Positions 35,144 through 44,138 of a DNA stretch of 64,000 nt are shown piece after piece. The notes below the pieces were generated by a model. The model did no database searches. It had not been told where the DNA came from and saw only the letters and a program-made list of their open reading frames with translations. The position numbers were made by a program, and so were the translations under genes. The DNA is from Prodigiosinella aquatilis (GTDB taxonomy: Bacteria; Pseudomonadota; Gammaproteobacteria; Enterobacterales; Enterobacteriaceae), in assembly GCA_030388725.1 (NCBI GenBank), contig CP128857.1:2418001-2482000 (forward strand), read 5' to 3'. The number at the start of each line of letters is the position of its first letter. Within the stretch, counting starts at the first letter, position 1.

Positions 35144-36282
35144 GCACTTTCAATGCACTCCCTGTCTATCGCCGGGAACTCTCCAGCGGTACGCTGACAG
35201 TCACGCCGACTGGCGGCACACGTTCTCTGGATACCTTATTTGATATTGCTGAGCGCCAGAACCCGAAGCGTGCATTTTTATTCGTCAGTAAAGTGCTGGG
35301 GAGGCATATCCCGGTATCCCCCTTTACCATACGTTCGGCCTATCGGCAGTTGGCGCAGCAAATTCCGTCTGACCTGCCTGGACCGGTACTCTTTATTGGC
35401 ATGGCGGAAACCGCCGTGGGGTTGGGTGCCGGCGTCTTTGATGAAGCAATGCGTCACGTTGAGCACTCAGTGTATTTGAGTTCCACACGTCACCCGATGG
35501 AGGGTGAACTGCTGTGTGAATTTAAAGAAAATCACAGCCACGCTACGGATCACCTTCTTTATCACCCTACCGACCCGATATTGCGTGCTCGCGTGCGCGA
35601 TGCACGCAGCCTGGTGCTGGTGGATGACGAAGCCACCACTGGCAATACTTTCATTAATCTGCTGGAGTCGCTGCGTGTGCATGCCGGCCTGACACAACTG
35701 GAGCGCGTTGTAACCGTGACGTTGACCGACTGGAGCGGCAATGCAATTGAGGCACAATGCCCGCTACCCGTGACCACGGTCTCTCTCATTCAGGGCGACT
35801 GGCATTGGGAGAAAAATCCCAACGCCCCTATCCCAATCATGCCTTGCATTAGCAAGACGGCCACCGGAAGCGTACCGATCACCGGCAAACAGAGTTGGGG
35901 TCGCCTTGGGATGGCAGCACCAGCACGCGATCTGGGCAATGATATTACAACATCATCTGGAGAAAAGATCCTGGTGCTGGGATCCGGGGAGTTTGTCTGG
36001 GAACCATTACTGCTGGCCGAACGTCTCGAAAACGCCGGGGCGCAGGTCAAATTCAGCTGCACGACCCGGTCGCCAATTGCTACCGGGTTTGCTATTGAAT
36101 CGACCATTGCCTTCACGGACAACTACGGTTTGGGTATTCCTAACTTTGTGTATAACGTTGCCCACCAGCTGTTTGACCGAATTCTGCTGTGTGTCGAAAC
36201 ACCGGCCGACAGTGTCGATCCGTCGCTGCTGGACGCGCTTAACTGTGTTGCCCCTACAGTAGAAGTCATCTCCTATGAATAA
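35140..36282 (+). CDS. PRTase_2-TRSP protein (phosphoribosyltransferase-like) of the ter operon
   Basis: The 380-residue protein has a phosphoribosyltransferase-type N-terminal domain (1-245) with the PRPP-loop-like LVLVDDEATTGNTFINLLES near 155-175. The C-terminal TRSP domain (about 270-380) bears its namesake motif in SCTTRSPIATGFAIES and VWEPLLLAERLENAG. This architecture is found in Ter-linked operons. It should transfer or cleave a ribose 5-phosphate unit. It overlaps the ATP-grasp gene by four bases and the HAD gene by eight, so the operon is translationally coupled. Confidence 0.87.
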   Translation: MSTFNALPVYRRELSSGTLTVTPTGGTRSLDTLFDIAERQNPKRAFLFVSKVLGRHIPVSPFTIRSAYRQLAQQIPSDLPGPVLFIGMAETAVGLGAGVFDEAMRHVEHSVYLSSTRHPMEGELLCEFKENHSHATDHLLYHPTDPILRARVRDARSLVLVDDEATTGNTFINLLESLRVHAGLTQLERVVTVTLTDWSGNAIEAQCPLPVTTVSLIQGDWHWEKNPNAPIPIMPCISKTATGSVPITGKQSWGRLGMAAPARDLGNDITTSSGEKILVLGSGEFVWEPLLLAERLENAGAQVKFSCTTRSPIATGFAIESTIAFTDNYGLGIPNFVYNVAHQLFDRILLCVETPADSVDPSLLDALNCVAPTVEVISYE

Positions 36283-37048
36283 GCCCGTTATTCTTTCAGA
36301 TCTCGATGACACCCTGTTTCAGACGCGTCGCAAGATGGTCGATGAACTGGCGCAAAAACCTTTCCGTCCGGGTGCATTAAATCGCTCCATGATCCCACGC
36401 AGCTTTATGAGTGAAGAGCAGTCTATGCTGGTGGACTGGTTGCTTGAACATGCTGACGTTATTCCAGTGACTGCCCGTGGCACCGAAGAGATAAGCCGCG
36501 TCACTATCCCCTTTCGCTCATGGTCTATTACTACCCACGGTGCGGTGATCCTCACGCCTGAAGGAGATCCTGACGAGGAATGGAAAGCGCACATGTTGGC
36601 CAGTCTGGCGGTATACCGTGAACGTCTGCTCGACCTACAACGTGGCATCACCACGCTAATGGCAGAACGTAATGTCAACGGCTGGGCGCGGATCAACTAC
36701 GAATACGGCGATACACCCGTGTATCTGGTGATGAAACACACTGACAGCACCCAACTCGAAGCGCTGTACACCCTCGGCGATGAAATCGAAGACAGATTCT
36801 CAGCCGAAGGGTTTTATATCCATCGCAACAGCAACAATATTGCGTGGTTACCCATACCCGTAGAAAAAGGTCTCGCCACGCAATTCCTGCTCAATAAGCT
36901 GCGGGCAGAACGCGGCGTGTTTCCGGTCATTGGGCTGGGAGATAGTCTCAGCGACCATCGGTTTATGAAACTGTGCAACTGGTTTGGGATGCCACAACAA
37001 AGCCAGTTCGCCAGGCAGATCAGCACCCACATTTTCGGAGAGGAATAA
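36275..37048 (+). CDS. HAD-family phosphatase of the ter operon
   Basis: This 257-residue HAD hydrolase of the sucrose-phosphatase/Cof-like (C2 cap) type has motif I LSDLDDTLFQTRRK near 7-20, motif II IPVTARGTEEI near 63, and motif III/IV PVEKGLATQFLLNKL with GLGDSLSDHRFM near 226-237. It could dephosphorylate a sugar- or nucleotide-like intermediate. It overlaps the PRTase gene upstream by eight bases, and the next start lies two bases after its stop. Confidence 0.87.
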   Translation: MNKPVILSDLDDTLFQTRRKMVDELAQKPFRPGALNRSMIPRSFMSEEQSMLVDWLLEHADVIPVTARGTEEISRVTIPFRSWSITTHGAVILTPEGDPDEEWKAHMLASLAVYRERLLDLQRGITTLMAERNVNGWARINYEYGDTPVYLVMKHTDSTQLEALYTLGDEIEDRFSAEGFYIHRNSNNIAWLPIPVEKGLATQFLLNKLRAERGVFPVIGLGDSLSDHRFMKLCNWFGMPQQSQFARQISTHIFGEE

Positions 37049-37049
37049 T

Positions 37050-38129
37050 ATGCAAGCATTCACCCCATTTTCCGGCTCATATCTCCCGAATGACGTTCAC
37101 TTTCTGCTCAAACTGGTGGAAATGGAAATGACGCCGGTCGAGATGAAGGAACAACTTATTCAGTCTGGTGCCAGGCATTACTCAGACATGTTGAGTCAGG
37201 AGCCCGAGCCGACGGACTGGCATCTGGATCTGTTTGCGCGAGCGCTCGAACAAGGGGCCATTCGGCTGGCGACTGAAGTGGTTATGCTGGCCAAGGCATT
37301 AGTCAACCGTTTTGGTGATACACCGATTGTCCTGGTCAGCCTGGTGCGTGCTGGCGTCCCCCTGGGCGTCATGTTGCACCAGACGTTACGGGCAATGGGA
37401 AAGCGCTCACATCATTACGGGATAAGCATCATCCGCGACCGGGGTATTGATGAAACCGCTATGGATTGGATCGAGGCACAGCACGGCACCGATGGGGTGG
37501 TGTTTGTTGACGGCTGGACGGGAAAAGGCGCGATTACCGGTCAGCTACAACAGTCGCTGGCCGGGCGTCCAGGCTACCCGGATCGACCACGATTAGTGGT
37601 GCTGGCTGATCCGTGCGGGTGTTCGTGGCTGGCTGCCAGTGACGACGACTGGCTGATCCCTTTCGGTATCATGGGCGCCCCCGTATCCGGGCTCATCTCG
37701 CGCTCTATCTGGTCATCAGAAGGTCTGCACGGCTGTGTGAAGTGCACCCATCTTAGCCCGTTTGAATGTAGCCGACAGTTGGTTGATACGGTGGCGGATT
37801 GTCGCGAAAAACTCGATGTTAAAGCGATTGCCCCCAGCCAGTGGGAACCAGAAAATTACGCGCACCTGAAAGTGCAGAGCGAGCAAGTCATTACGGCGCT
37901 GACCGAGGAGTACCATATTTCCAGTATCAATCGGATTAAACCCGGTATTGCAGAAGCGACGCGTGCCGTATTGCGCCGGGTTCCGGAACACGTGCTGGTT
38001 CGTTCAGTAGACGATCCTGATGTGGCCCTGCTGGTGTATCTGGCCCGCCAAAAGAACATCACCATCACTGAAGTGGGTGACCGTATCGGACAATACCGCG
38101 CTGTCACCATTATTAAGAAGGTTCACTGA
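37050..38129 (+). CDS. PRTase_1/StiP-like domain with a C-terminal PELOTA RNA-binding domain
   Basis: The ATG at 37050 follows GGAGAGGAATA and gives 359 residues; an upstream in-frame start at 36984 would overlap the HAD gene. The main domain (60-270) carries LVSLVRAGVPLGVMLHQTLR and VVFVDGWTGKGAITGQLQQS, a PRPP-loop-like segment. It is the family first described as phosphoribosyltransferase and also called StiP. The last 60 residues (HVLVRSVDDPDVALLVYLAR, then GQYRAVTIIKKVH) fit the PELOTA domain seen at the end of these proteins. It shares its last base region with the next start. Confidence 0.86.
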   Translation: MQAFTPFSGSYLPNDVHFLLKLVEMEMTPVEMKEQLIQSGARHYSDMLSQEPEPTDWHLDLFARALEQGAIRLATEVVMLAKALVNRFGDTPIVLVSLVRAGVPLGVMLHQTLRAMGKRSHHYGISIIRDRGIDETAMDWIEAQHGTDGVVFVDGWTGKGAITGQLQQSLAGRPGYPDRPRLVVLADPCGCSWLAASDDDWLIPFGIMGAPVSGLISRSIWSSEGLHGCVKCTHLSPFECSRQLVDTVADCREKLDVKAIAPSQWEPENYAHLKVQSEQVITALTEEYHISSINRIKPGIAEATRAVLRRVPEHVLVRSVDDPDVALLVYLARQKNITITEVGDRIGQYRAVTIIKKVH

Positions 38130-39085
38130 TGACAAAGAGACTATCGCCCTATCGGCTGGGCGCCACACTCTACATGCCTGCGACCCGCACTGACATCACC
38201 CAGTGCGTGTTGAATAATGAAATTGAGGGGCTACGCTCTATCGTCATCTGTCTTGAGGATGCCGTCAGTGAAACGGACGTGCCTGTTGCCCTGCACAACG
38301 TAAAGCAAGTGCTGTCAGCGCTGACCAGTGCGAAACAGGCTGGTCATGGTGCCGAATGGCCGCTGGTGTTTATCCGTCCGCGTCATGCCGAGATGGGTAA
38401 GCTACTGACTGAAACAGAAAGTCTCACTCCGATTGACGGACTGGTGCTCCCCAAATTCACCCTGGCTTCCCTGCCAGTGTGGTGGGCTATTGTAAAGGAC
38501 ACGCACCTGTGCATGATGCCAACACTGGAGACCGAAGATGTCTTTGATGTAGTACAAATGCGTAAGTTGGCCACGGTGCTGGTAGACCATCCTTGTCATG
38601 ATCGAATCATCGCATTGCGTATCGGTGGCAATGACCTGATGAATGTCATCTCGCTACGCCGTCCACGTTATCTCACGCTGTATGACAGCCCTATGGGATA
38701 TGTCATTAAAATGCTGGTGGCGGTGTTCGGTTCACGTGACTTCGCCCTGACCTCACCGGTGTGTGAACATATTGATGACCATGAAGTGATGGAGCGTGAG
38801 CTGGCACTCGACATAGCCCACGGACTGGTAGGCAAGACGGCCATTCACCCAAATCAAATTGCCAAGATCGAACAGGCGCTCATGGTGTCATCTGCTGATC
38901 ATGCAGATGCCCTGCGGATACTTAACTCCAGCCAGGCTGTTTTTAAATCACAAGGCGCGATGTGTGAACCAGCGACCCACCGCCGCTGGGCCGCGCGCAT
39001 CCTCGAACAGGCACAGATTTACGGCATTGCCCCGGATGGCGCGCAAGATGACGTCAGGTTCATTACGTTAACAAATCAAAGCTGA
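38129..39085 (+). CDS. CitE-like C-C bond lyase of the ter operon
   Basis: This 318-residue TIM-barrel protein of the HpcH/CitE type has LYMPATRTDITQCVLNNEIE near 14-33, IVICLEDAVSE near 36-46 with the metal-binding Glu-Asp, FIRPRHAEMG, MMPTLETEDVF and GKTAIHPNQIAKIEQAL near 232. In ter operons this lyase class has been predicted to act with ATP-grasp, PRTase and HAD partners. It should cleave or form a carbon-carbon bond on an acyl substrate. The gene follows without a gap. It looks intact. Confidence 0.87.
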   Translation: MTKRLSPYRLGATLYMPATRTDITQCVLNNEIEGLRSIVICLEDAVSETDVPVALHNVKQVLSALTSAKQAGHGAEWPLVFIRPRHAEMGKLLTETESLTPIDGLVLPKFTLASLPVWWAIVKDTHLCMMPTLETEDVFDVVQMRKLATVLVDHPCHDRIIALRIGGNDLMNVISLRRPRYLTLYDSPMGYVIKMLVAVFGSRDFALTSPVCEHIDDHEVMERELALDIAHGLVGKTAIHPNQIAKIEQALMVSSADHADALRILNSSQAVFKSQGAMCEPATHRRWAARILEQAQIYGIAPDGAQDDVRFITLTNQS

Positions 39086-39095
39086 GGATAGACAA

Positions 39096-39194
39096 GTGAG
39101 ATTCAGATTTCGAAAAGCACTCAGCACCATTCCGGATGTATCCCTGAATATGAGCAACAGCACTCCCATTAAATTGACGGCAGGCACTGAATAA
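39096..39194 (+). CDS. possible 32-residue small protein between the lyase and terW
   Basis: A GTG at 39096 preceded by GAGGATAGACAA opens a 32-codon frame, VRFRFRKALSTIPDVSLNMS and SNSTPIKLTAGTE. The start resembles the N-terminus of DUF4236 proteins (FRFRKSIKIAPGVRLNLS), which are longer. The good ribosome binding site and the position within the operon favour translation. It may be a truncated DUF4236 remnant. The call is tentative. Confidence 0.4.
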   Translation: MRFRFRKALSTIPDVSLNMSNSTPIKLTAGTE

Positions 39195-39196
39195 CC

Positions 39197-39676
39197 ATGC
39201 AACTCAGCACCCGACAAGCACGCATTTTCCGATTGGCGATCCTGTTGAGTTCCAGGCATCCTGTATCGGCGAAGAAAATCATCACTCAGCTTGCCTGTTC
39301 AGAACCCACATTAACGCGTGCTCTGAAAGAGCTACGAGACAGCTATTCAGCCGATATAAAATACAGCAAGGCGACGCATACTTATCAACTTATCGAGTCA
39401 AAGCTGCTGGATAAAAAAGCCTTAAAATGGATGAATGATGTATTAACCGCGAGCGGAGAGCTAAAGTCAGGAGATGCCGTGAGACAAGTATCTCTGGACA
39501 AAGAAAAAAAGAAATCTGTTTCGCTTTCTCTACGGATGTCAGTGTTAAGAAGAATCGACCAATTGGCCATTCTCGCCAACACCACCCGCAGCGATGTCGT
39601 GGAACTGTTAGTAGACCAACATATTGCAGCGTTATCCTCCTCACTGATACCAAATAGCCAACAGGCGCAAAAGTAA
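39197..39676 (+). CDS. terW: ter locus transcriptional regulator TerW
   Basis: The 159-residue protein begins MQLSTRQARIFRLAILLSSR. It has a winged helix in residues 1-60 (VSAKKIITQLACSEPTLTRA) and a C-terminal segment (VSLSLRMSVLRRIDQLAILA) that resembles a ribbon-helix-helix. Length and sequence match TerW, the DNA-binding regulator of ter operons. It is the last gene of the plus-strand ter-linked operon. The paired AAATCATATCATGAT repeats upstream of terZ are possible targets (inference). Confidence 0.9.
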   Translation: MQLSTRQARIFRLAILLSSRHPVSAKKIITQLACSEPTLTRALKELRDSYSADIKYSKATHTYQLIESKLLDKKALKWMNDVLTASGELKSGDAVRQVSLDKEKKKSVSLSLRMSVLRRIDQLAILANTTRSDVVELLVDQHIAALSSSLIPNSQQAQK

Positions 39677-39799
39677 TGTTGAGCTCTCTCCGTCAAGATA
39701 GATGACGCGGCGTGCCCTGAAGGTTGATCTTCTGGATACCCGCGACGTTGGCTTGACACTTAACGGCAAACTCAACGTCAGACCCCATCGGATAACACG

Positions 39800-40180
39800 T
39801 CAGAACACCAACGCCTGACCATCCTTGCGGCTTTCGGTGGCGGCAATATAACCGCCGTGCGGATTGCGCATCACTACTTGCGCACCGCCAAAACTGTAGG
39901 TTTGCAGCGGATCTTCCACCACCACGTCATGACCCATGTCGCGCAGCGCTGCCAGTGTATTACGTGCCAGCGACAGCTCCACTACCACCCAACGCCCCTG
40001 TTCCACCCGCCAGCGTGGCGCATCAATCGCCGCCTGCGGGTTCTGACCGTGCAACATGATGCGCAATGCCATCTGCAAATGTCCCTGCGCCTGCATTGGT
40101 CCCCTCATCACACCAAACGACATCAGTGGCTGGCCGTGCGTATCCAGTGCAAACGCCGGAATAATGGTGTGGAATTTCGA
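39800..40180 (-). pseudogene. ggt: gamma-glutamyltransferase C-terminal fragment
   Basis: The minus strand reads FHTIIPAFALDTHGQPLMSF, then GVMRGPMQAQGHLQMALRIM and DAPRWRVEQG, and ends at 39800. This is the C-terminal part of a gamma-glutamyltransferase small subunit. The first 400 or so residues, including the catalytic Thr, are missing. It may mark the boundary of a deleted or displaced chromosomal gene at the edge of the ter region. Confidence 0.82.
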
Positions 40181-40372
40181 TAGCGAGATGAAAAGTAAGG
40201 GAAAGCTTGCTACCTATTGATAGCCGACCTGAATAACAGCGCCGTCTTCAGACAGTGCATGCACAGTGCTGTATCAAGGAAATGAAGAGATAAAAGGATG
40301 ATGGTGCAGAAAAAGGCAGAGAGCCTGTTTCCGATTCTGTGTAGTCTCCGAATGGAGTACAACATAGATAAA

Positions 40373-40398
40373 TCCCCCTCTATTCGAAGGGGGACATT
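40373..40398 (-). terminator. terminator of the ABC-F gene
   Basis: The inverted repeat TCCCCCT-CTATTCGA-AGGGGGA lies just after the ABC-F stop codon. On the minus strand it is followed by TTTA. It is probably a factor-independent terminator, though the T-run is short. Confidence 0.65.
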
Positions 40399-40401
40399 TT
40401 A

Positions 40402-42126
40402 TTACTCCAGCGCCAGTAGCGTTTTGATCGTTGCTATCTCCTTACGCCACTGTACTTGCAATGCCGGTTTTTGATGTTTCTCCTTGCGAGACAGATCATC
40501 TGCCAGCGTCTTCTCAAGCTCGATCAATCGCTCCAGTAGCCTATCCTCATCATGACAGGCATCTTTTATCACTGGCGGTGTTGGACTTACTGCCTCAACA
40601 GAGATGGGGGATAGGCTGCTTAAGCGTTCGTATACGCGATCAAGGTCATGCCACTCGCTCAACATACCGTTATCAATCAGCCAGAAGCGATTGCAACTCT
40701 GGCTCATCAACACCCGGTCATGTGTCACCAATAACACACCACCGGCAAAAGTTTGCAGCGTCTGCACCAGCGCCTCTTTACCTTCAATATCTAGGTGGTT
40801 GGTTGGCTCATCCAGCATTAACAACGAATAACGCGCCAGAGACAGTCCCACAAACAGTAATCTTGAGCGCTCACCACCGCTTAAAGTATCAACAGTCTGC
40901 TGATGACGCGCCCATGGAAAACCGGCACTGATAAGCGCCATTTTTCTATCATGTACTCGCGGAGCGAAAGGTTCCAACGCATTGAGCAGTGTGTCCTCAT
41001 CACGCAGCTGATGCAGCGTTTGGTCGTAATAGCCCATATCGACCCGCGGATGCAGGCGAATGGCATCGTCACCAACCGGTTGCTGATACTGTCGCCATAA
41101 CAGACGCAATAATGAAGACTTGCCACAGCCGTTACGACCGATAACGGCCACCCGATCACCACTTTTTACGCGCTGTAAAGGCAAGGTAAAAAGCGTTGAA
41201 CTGCCAGGCGATGGACTCACTTGTAGGTTTTTCATTTCCAACAAACGATCTGCTGGCAGGGCTTCACCATGCAGCGTCAGTTGCCACTGGCTGCCAGCCG
41301 TCACGTCTGTTTGTTCCTGCTTTAGGCGTCCAATCTGCTTTTCCATTTGCTTGGCTTTGCGTGCCAAATCTTCGTTATCGTAGACTTGGCCCCATATCGC
41401 CAGCCGTTTAGCGCTGGCGGTGATGCGATCGATCTCTTTTTGCTCCGCTTTTTGCCGCAACGCGTCGCTGCGGTCACGTTCGGCCAGAGCGTTACGCGCG
41501 GCGGTACAAGGCAGTGCGAAAAAGTGCAAGGTCTGATCACGCAGGATATAACTGCCGTTCGTGACGTTATCCAGCAGTTGACTGTCATGAGAAACCAGCA
41601 CAAAGCTGCCGTTCCATTGTTGCAGGAACTGTTCAAGCCACAATAATGTTGGTAAATCCAGATGATTGCTCGGTTCATCAAGCAACAACAAATCCGGTGT
41701 GCTGATTAACGCCCTGGCCAGCAACAAACGGGTATGTTGCCCACCACTTAAGGTTCCAGCGGCGAGACGCCAGTCCCGATCGCTAAAACCCATGCTGGCG
41801 AGTAAAGCTTCTGCCCGCCAGCGTTCGCTGGCTCGCTCAGCCCCAGCGAGCTGTATCAGAACCGCATCCAGCATGGTCAGGGAATGCAACGCCATCGGAA
41901 GATGTTGTTCACCGCGGGCCAACAGACAGTGGTTTGCCTTGGTCACGCGGCCACTGGCCGGCGAGAGCGTGCCGTCAAGCAGTTTCAACAGTGTGCTTTT
42001 ACCACAACCGTTATGACCGATAAGTCCCAGGCGGTCGCCTTTACTTAAGGTGAGGGAGATATCAGTCAACAGTGGACCGGAAGGTGTGTCAACACAGAGA
42101 GATTGTGCAGTTAGTAAAGTGCTCAT
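40402..42126 (-). CDS. ABC-F ATPase (ribosome-associated type)
   Basis: This 574-residue cytoplasmic protein has two ABC ATPase domains and no membrane segments. Domain 1 has Walker A GHNGCGKST near 37-45, signature LSGGQ and Walker B LLLLDEPSNHLD. Domain 2 has GRNGCGKSS, LSGGERSR and LLMLDEPTNHLD. A charged linker (about 225-285) separates them, and a C-terminal coiled coil (LLERLIELEKTLADDLSRKE) follows. ABC-F proteins act on ribosomes in translation rescue or antibiotic resistance. This one is not obviously Uup, EttA, YbiT or YheS. A short leader peptide lies upstream, a setup used for antibiotic-induced ABC-F genes. Confidence 0.88.
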   Translation of the reverse strand: MSTLLTAQSLCVDTPSGPLLTDISLTLSKGDRLGLIGHNGCGKSTLLKLLDGTLSPASGRVTKANHCLLARGEQHLPMALHSLTMLDAVLIQLAGAERASERWRAEALLASMGFSDRDWRLAAGTLSGGQHTRLLLARALISTPDLLLLDEPSNHLDLPTLLWLEQFLQQWNGSFVLVSHDSQLLDNVTNGSYILRDQTLHFFALPCTAARNALAERDRSDALRQKAEQKEIDRITASAKRLAIWGQVYDNEDLARKAKQMEKQIGRLKQEQTDVTAGSQWQLTLHGEALPADRLLEMKNLQVSPSPGSSTLFTLPLQRVKSGDRVAVIGRNGCGKSSLLRLLWRQYQQPVGDDAIRLHPRVDMGYYDQTLHQLRDEDTLLNALEPFAPRVHDRKMALISAGFPWARHQQTVDTLSGGERSRLLFVGLSLARYSLLMLDEPTNHLDIEGKEALVQTLQTFAGGVLLVTHDRVLMSQSCNRFWLIDNGMLSEWHDLDRVYERLSSLSPISVEAVSPTPPVIKDACHDEDRLLERLIELEKTLADDLSRKEKHQKPALQVQWRKEIATIKTLLALE

Positions 42127-42234
42127 TGCTTACCCAAGAGTTATAGGTACAACAGTACCTCGTCAAACATCGCTGACGATAACCCGGTAAGCCCGAGGGA
42201 AGGAGATTAGTGGTTTGCTTCGCTCAAGCCGGAG

Positions 42235-42318
42235 TTATCGCAGCACGATACCGATAACGCTTGAGCTATGGCAATTACCCAAAGGATGTGAAGTGTTAAA
42301 CAATTCACAGCGCGGCAT
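42235..42318 (-). CDS. possible 27-residue leader peptide upstream of the ABC-F gene
   Basis: An ATG preceded by AAGGAGGATCACT opens a 27-codon frame, MPRCELFNTSHPLGNCHSSS followed by VIGIVLR. The ribosome binding site is very strong. Between it and the ABC-F start at 42126, short hairpins AGGTAC/GTACCT and TCGTCA/TGACGA lie near 42147-42180. Together they look like a translation-attenuation leader, in which stalling on the leader would free the ABC-F gene. This is inferred. Confidence 0.5.
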   Translation of the reverse strand: MPRCELFNTSHPLGNCHSSSVIGIVLR

Positions 42319-42461
42319 AGTGATCCTCCTTGTATTCCGTTAGTTAATGGACAAAGGGATTGTAGCGACAATATTTGCTTCTTGCCACTATGCCCTGCTC
42401 CCGCCAAATGATGGACATAACCACAACTACGCTCAGACTGGATGGCAAAATGGGGGCCAGT

Positions 42462-43313
42462 CTATTTCGCAATCAATACCTCAACCTTAGCGACATCAAG
42501 CGCCGTCGCCAGCGCTGGCGGTGGTGCAATATCCGTGATCAGCATATCTATATCCTGCAACGAAGCGATATGTACTAGCGACATATGCTGAAACTTGGCT
42601 GAATCGCACAGCACGACTTTGTAACCTGAACGCCGCAGGTAAACGCGCTTCATTTCCGTTTCTTCAAAAGAACTGTCGTACAATCCCGCACCGGTCAACC
42701 CCGCAACGCTGGTAAACGATACATCGAACCAGAGCTGTTCGAACTGTGCCAGTGCTGAAGGGCCCACAATGGCCATTTCATCCTGCCGTACCAGGCCACC
42801 AGCCAGATAGACATCAGGCAATGCATCTCGCTGACCCAGAATATGGGCCGCCCGGATGCTGTTGGTGAAGATTTTCATTCTGCCGCAATGAAGAAGGCGT
42901 TCCGCCAACATCAGAGTCGTGGTGCCAATATCCAGCGCGATGGTTAGGTGTCGGCTGGCAATTGTCGCCGCTGCCGTCGCAATCCTCGACTTGGCGTCAG
43001 CACGCAGTTGCAGTCGCGCCTCAAAGTTGGCAGGCTCATTATCCATAACTGTCTGACTTTCCGTTGCGGGCAGCACCGCGCCACCATGAACGCGCAACAG
43101 TCGGCCTTCAGCTTCCAGCTCTATCAGGTCACGTCGCACTGTCATTTCTGATACGTTCAGTGTTTTGGAAACATCGCTAACCGTAACGCTACCCTTTCCA
43201 ATCAACGCTTCCAAAATATGATTTTTTCTCTCCTGAGAAAGATAGCGCGGGCGGGCAGCGCCGCCATTTTCCTTAAATTCATCACCTGCCACTGCGATAC
43301 GCCTCTCGGTCAT
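42462..43313 (-). CDS. DeoR-family transcriptional regulator
   Basis: This 283-residue repressor-type regulator has the N-terminal DeoR helix-turn-helix at about 24-80 (RYLSQERKNHILEALIGKGS, then LNVSEMTVRRDLIELEAEGR LL). The C-terminal phosphosugar-sensing domain shows ALDIGTTTLMLAERL near 135. It is next to a sugar/polyol utilisation locus and probably represses it. CAAATACAAACA repeats upstream of the dehydrogenase and ABC genes, and a related TGTTTGATTT-type sequence upstream of this gene, are candidate operators. The start may be one of several in-frame codons. Confidence 0.88.
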   Translation of the reverse strand: MTERRIAVAGDEFKENGGAARPRYLSQERKNHILEALIGKGSVTVSDVSKTLNVSEMTVRRDLIELEAEGRLLRVHGGAVLPATESQTVMDNEPANFEARLQLRADAKSRIATAAATIASRHLTIALDIGTTTLMLAERLLHCGRMKIFTNSIRAAHILGQRDALPDVYLAGGLVRQDEMAIVGPSALAQFEQLWFDVSFTSVAGLTGAGLYDSSFEETEMKRVYLRRSGYKVVLCDSAKFQHMSLVHIASLQDIDMLITDIAPPPALATALDVAKVEVLIAK

Positions 43314-43505
43314 TCATCAAATCCGTTAGAAATGAGCGGCGACGTTATTTGAATGCCGCTCTCCGGGCATTTAATTCTATGGTAGATTACCATTTTTTAA
43401 AACCAAAAAATGTTCGTTTTTGTTTGATTTATGGCGAGAGATGGAAGATTCTGGTGCGGAAATTGCCCCGTCCTGATGCATACAACTCGGAATGGGGCAA
43501 ATAGA

Positions 43506-44138
43506 TCATTCTGATAAAACGAGCGCAGTGATGTTACTCAGGTCCTTGACGGCAATGCTGCCGGGATGCAAAGGCGCGCCTTGAGTATAACTGACTACAG
43601 TCAGCCCGGCGGCACAAGCCCCCAAAACGCCGGTTACACTGTCTTCCACCGCCAGCACATCGCCCGGAGTTAAATCAAGAAGCGTCGTCGCCAGGCGGTA
43701 AGGTTCGGGATCGGGTTTGCCCGCGCTGACATCATCCAGCGTCACTAAAAATTCCATCATCTCCAGCACCCCGATGGTGCGCAGATTAGCCTCCACAATA
43801 CGTCGAGATGAATTGGAGACACTGGCCTGCCGAATACCGTTATTTCTGAGTGCGACAATAGCGTCCTTTCCATGTGCTATCGGCACCAATTCATCGCTGT
43901 GAGCGATGTAATAATCTTCAATAGCGGCCAACCACTCCTGTTGAGCCAAATCCTCAGGCAGGCGCGTGCGTAATGTGTGCCAAACATCGTTGATGTGCAC
44001 ACCGCAAAAGCGGGACTCTGTAATATCACTGAGATCGACCCCATAGCTCGAGCACACGGCCAGTAACGCACGATGATGCAGCGGTTCACTATCAACCAGC
44101 GTACCGTCCACATCCCAGGCAACAGCTTTAAATTTCAT
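43506..44138 (-). CDS. HAD-family sugar-phosphate phosphatase (beta-PGM/YniC-like)
   Basis: From the ATG at 44138 the protein has 210 residues, MKFKAVAWDVDGTLVDSEPL onwards. Motif I DVDGTLVDSE, motif II SVSNSSRR near 110, Lys in SAGKPDPEPY near 146 and the motif IV AVEDSVTG near 168 are in place. An upstream frame extension is not supported. It overlaps the kinase gene by 11 bases. In this setting it probably removes phosphate from a sugar- or polyol-phosphate as a detoxifying step. The substrate is not known. Confidence 0.86.
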   Translation of the reverse strand: MKFKAVAWDVDGTLVDSEPLHHRALLAVCSSYGVDLSDITESRFCGVHINDVWHTLRTRLPEDLAQQEWLAAIEDYYIAHSDELVPIAHGKDAIVALRNNGIRQASVSNSSRRIVEANLRTIGVLEMMEFLVTLDDVSAGKPDPEPYRLATTLLDLTPGDVLAVEDSVTGVLGACAAGLTVVSYTQGAPLHPGSIAVKDLSNITALVLSE

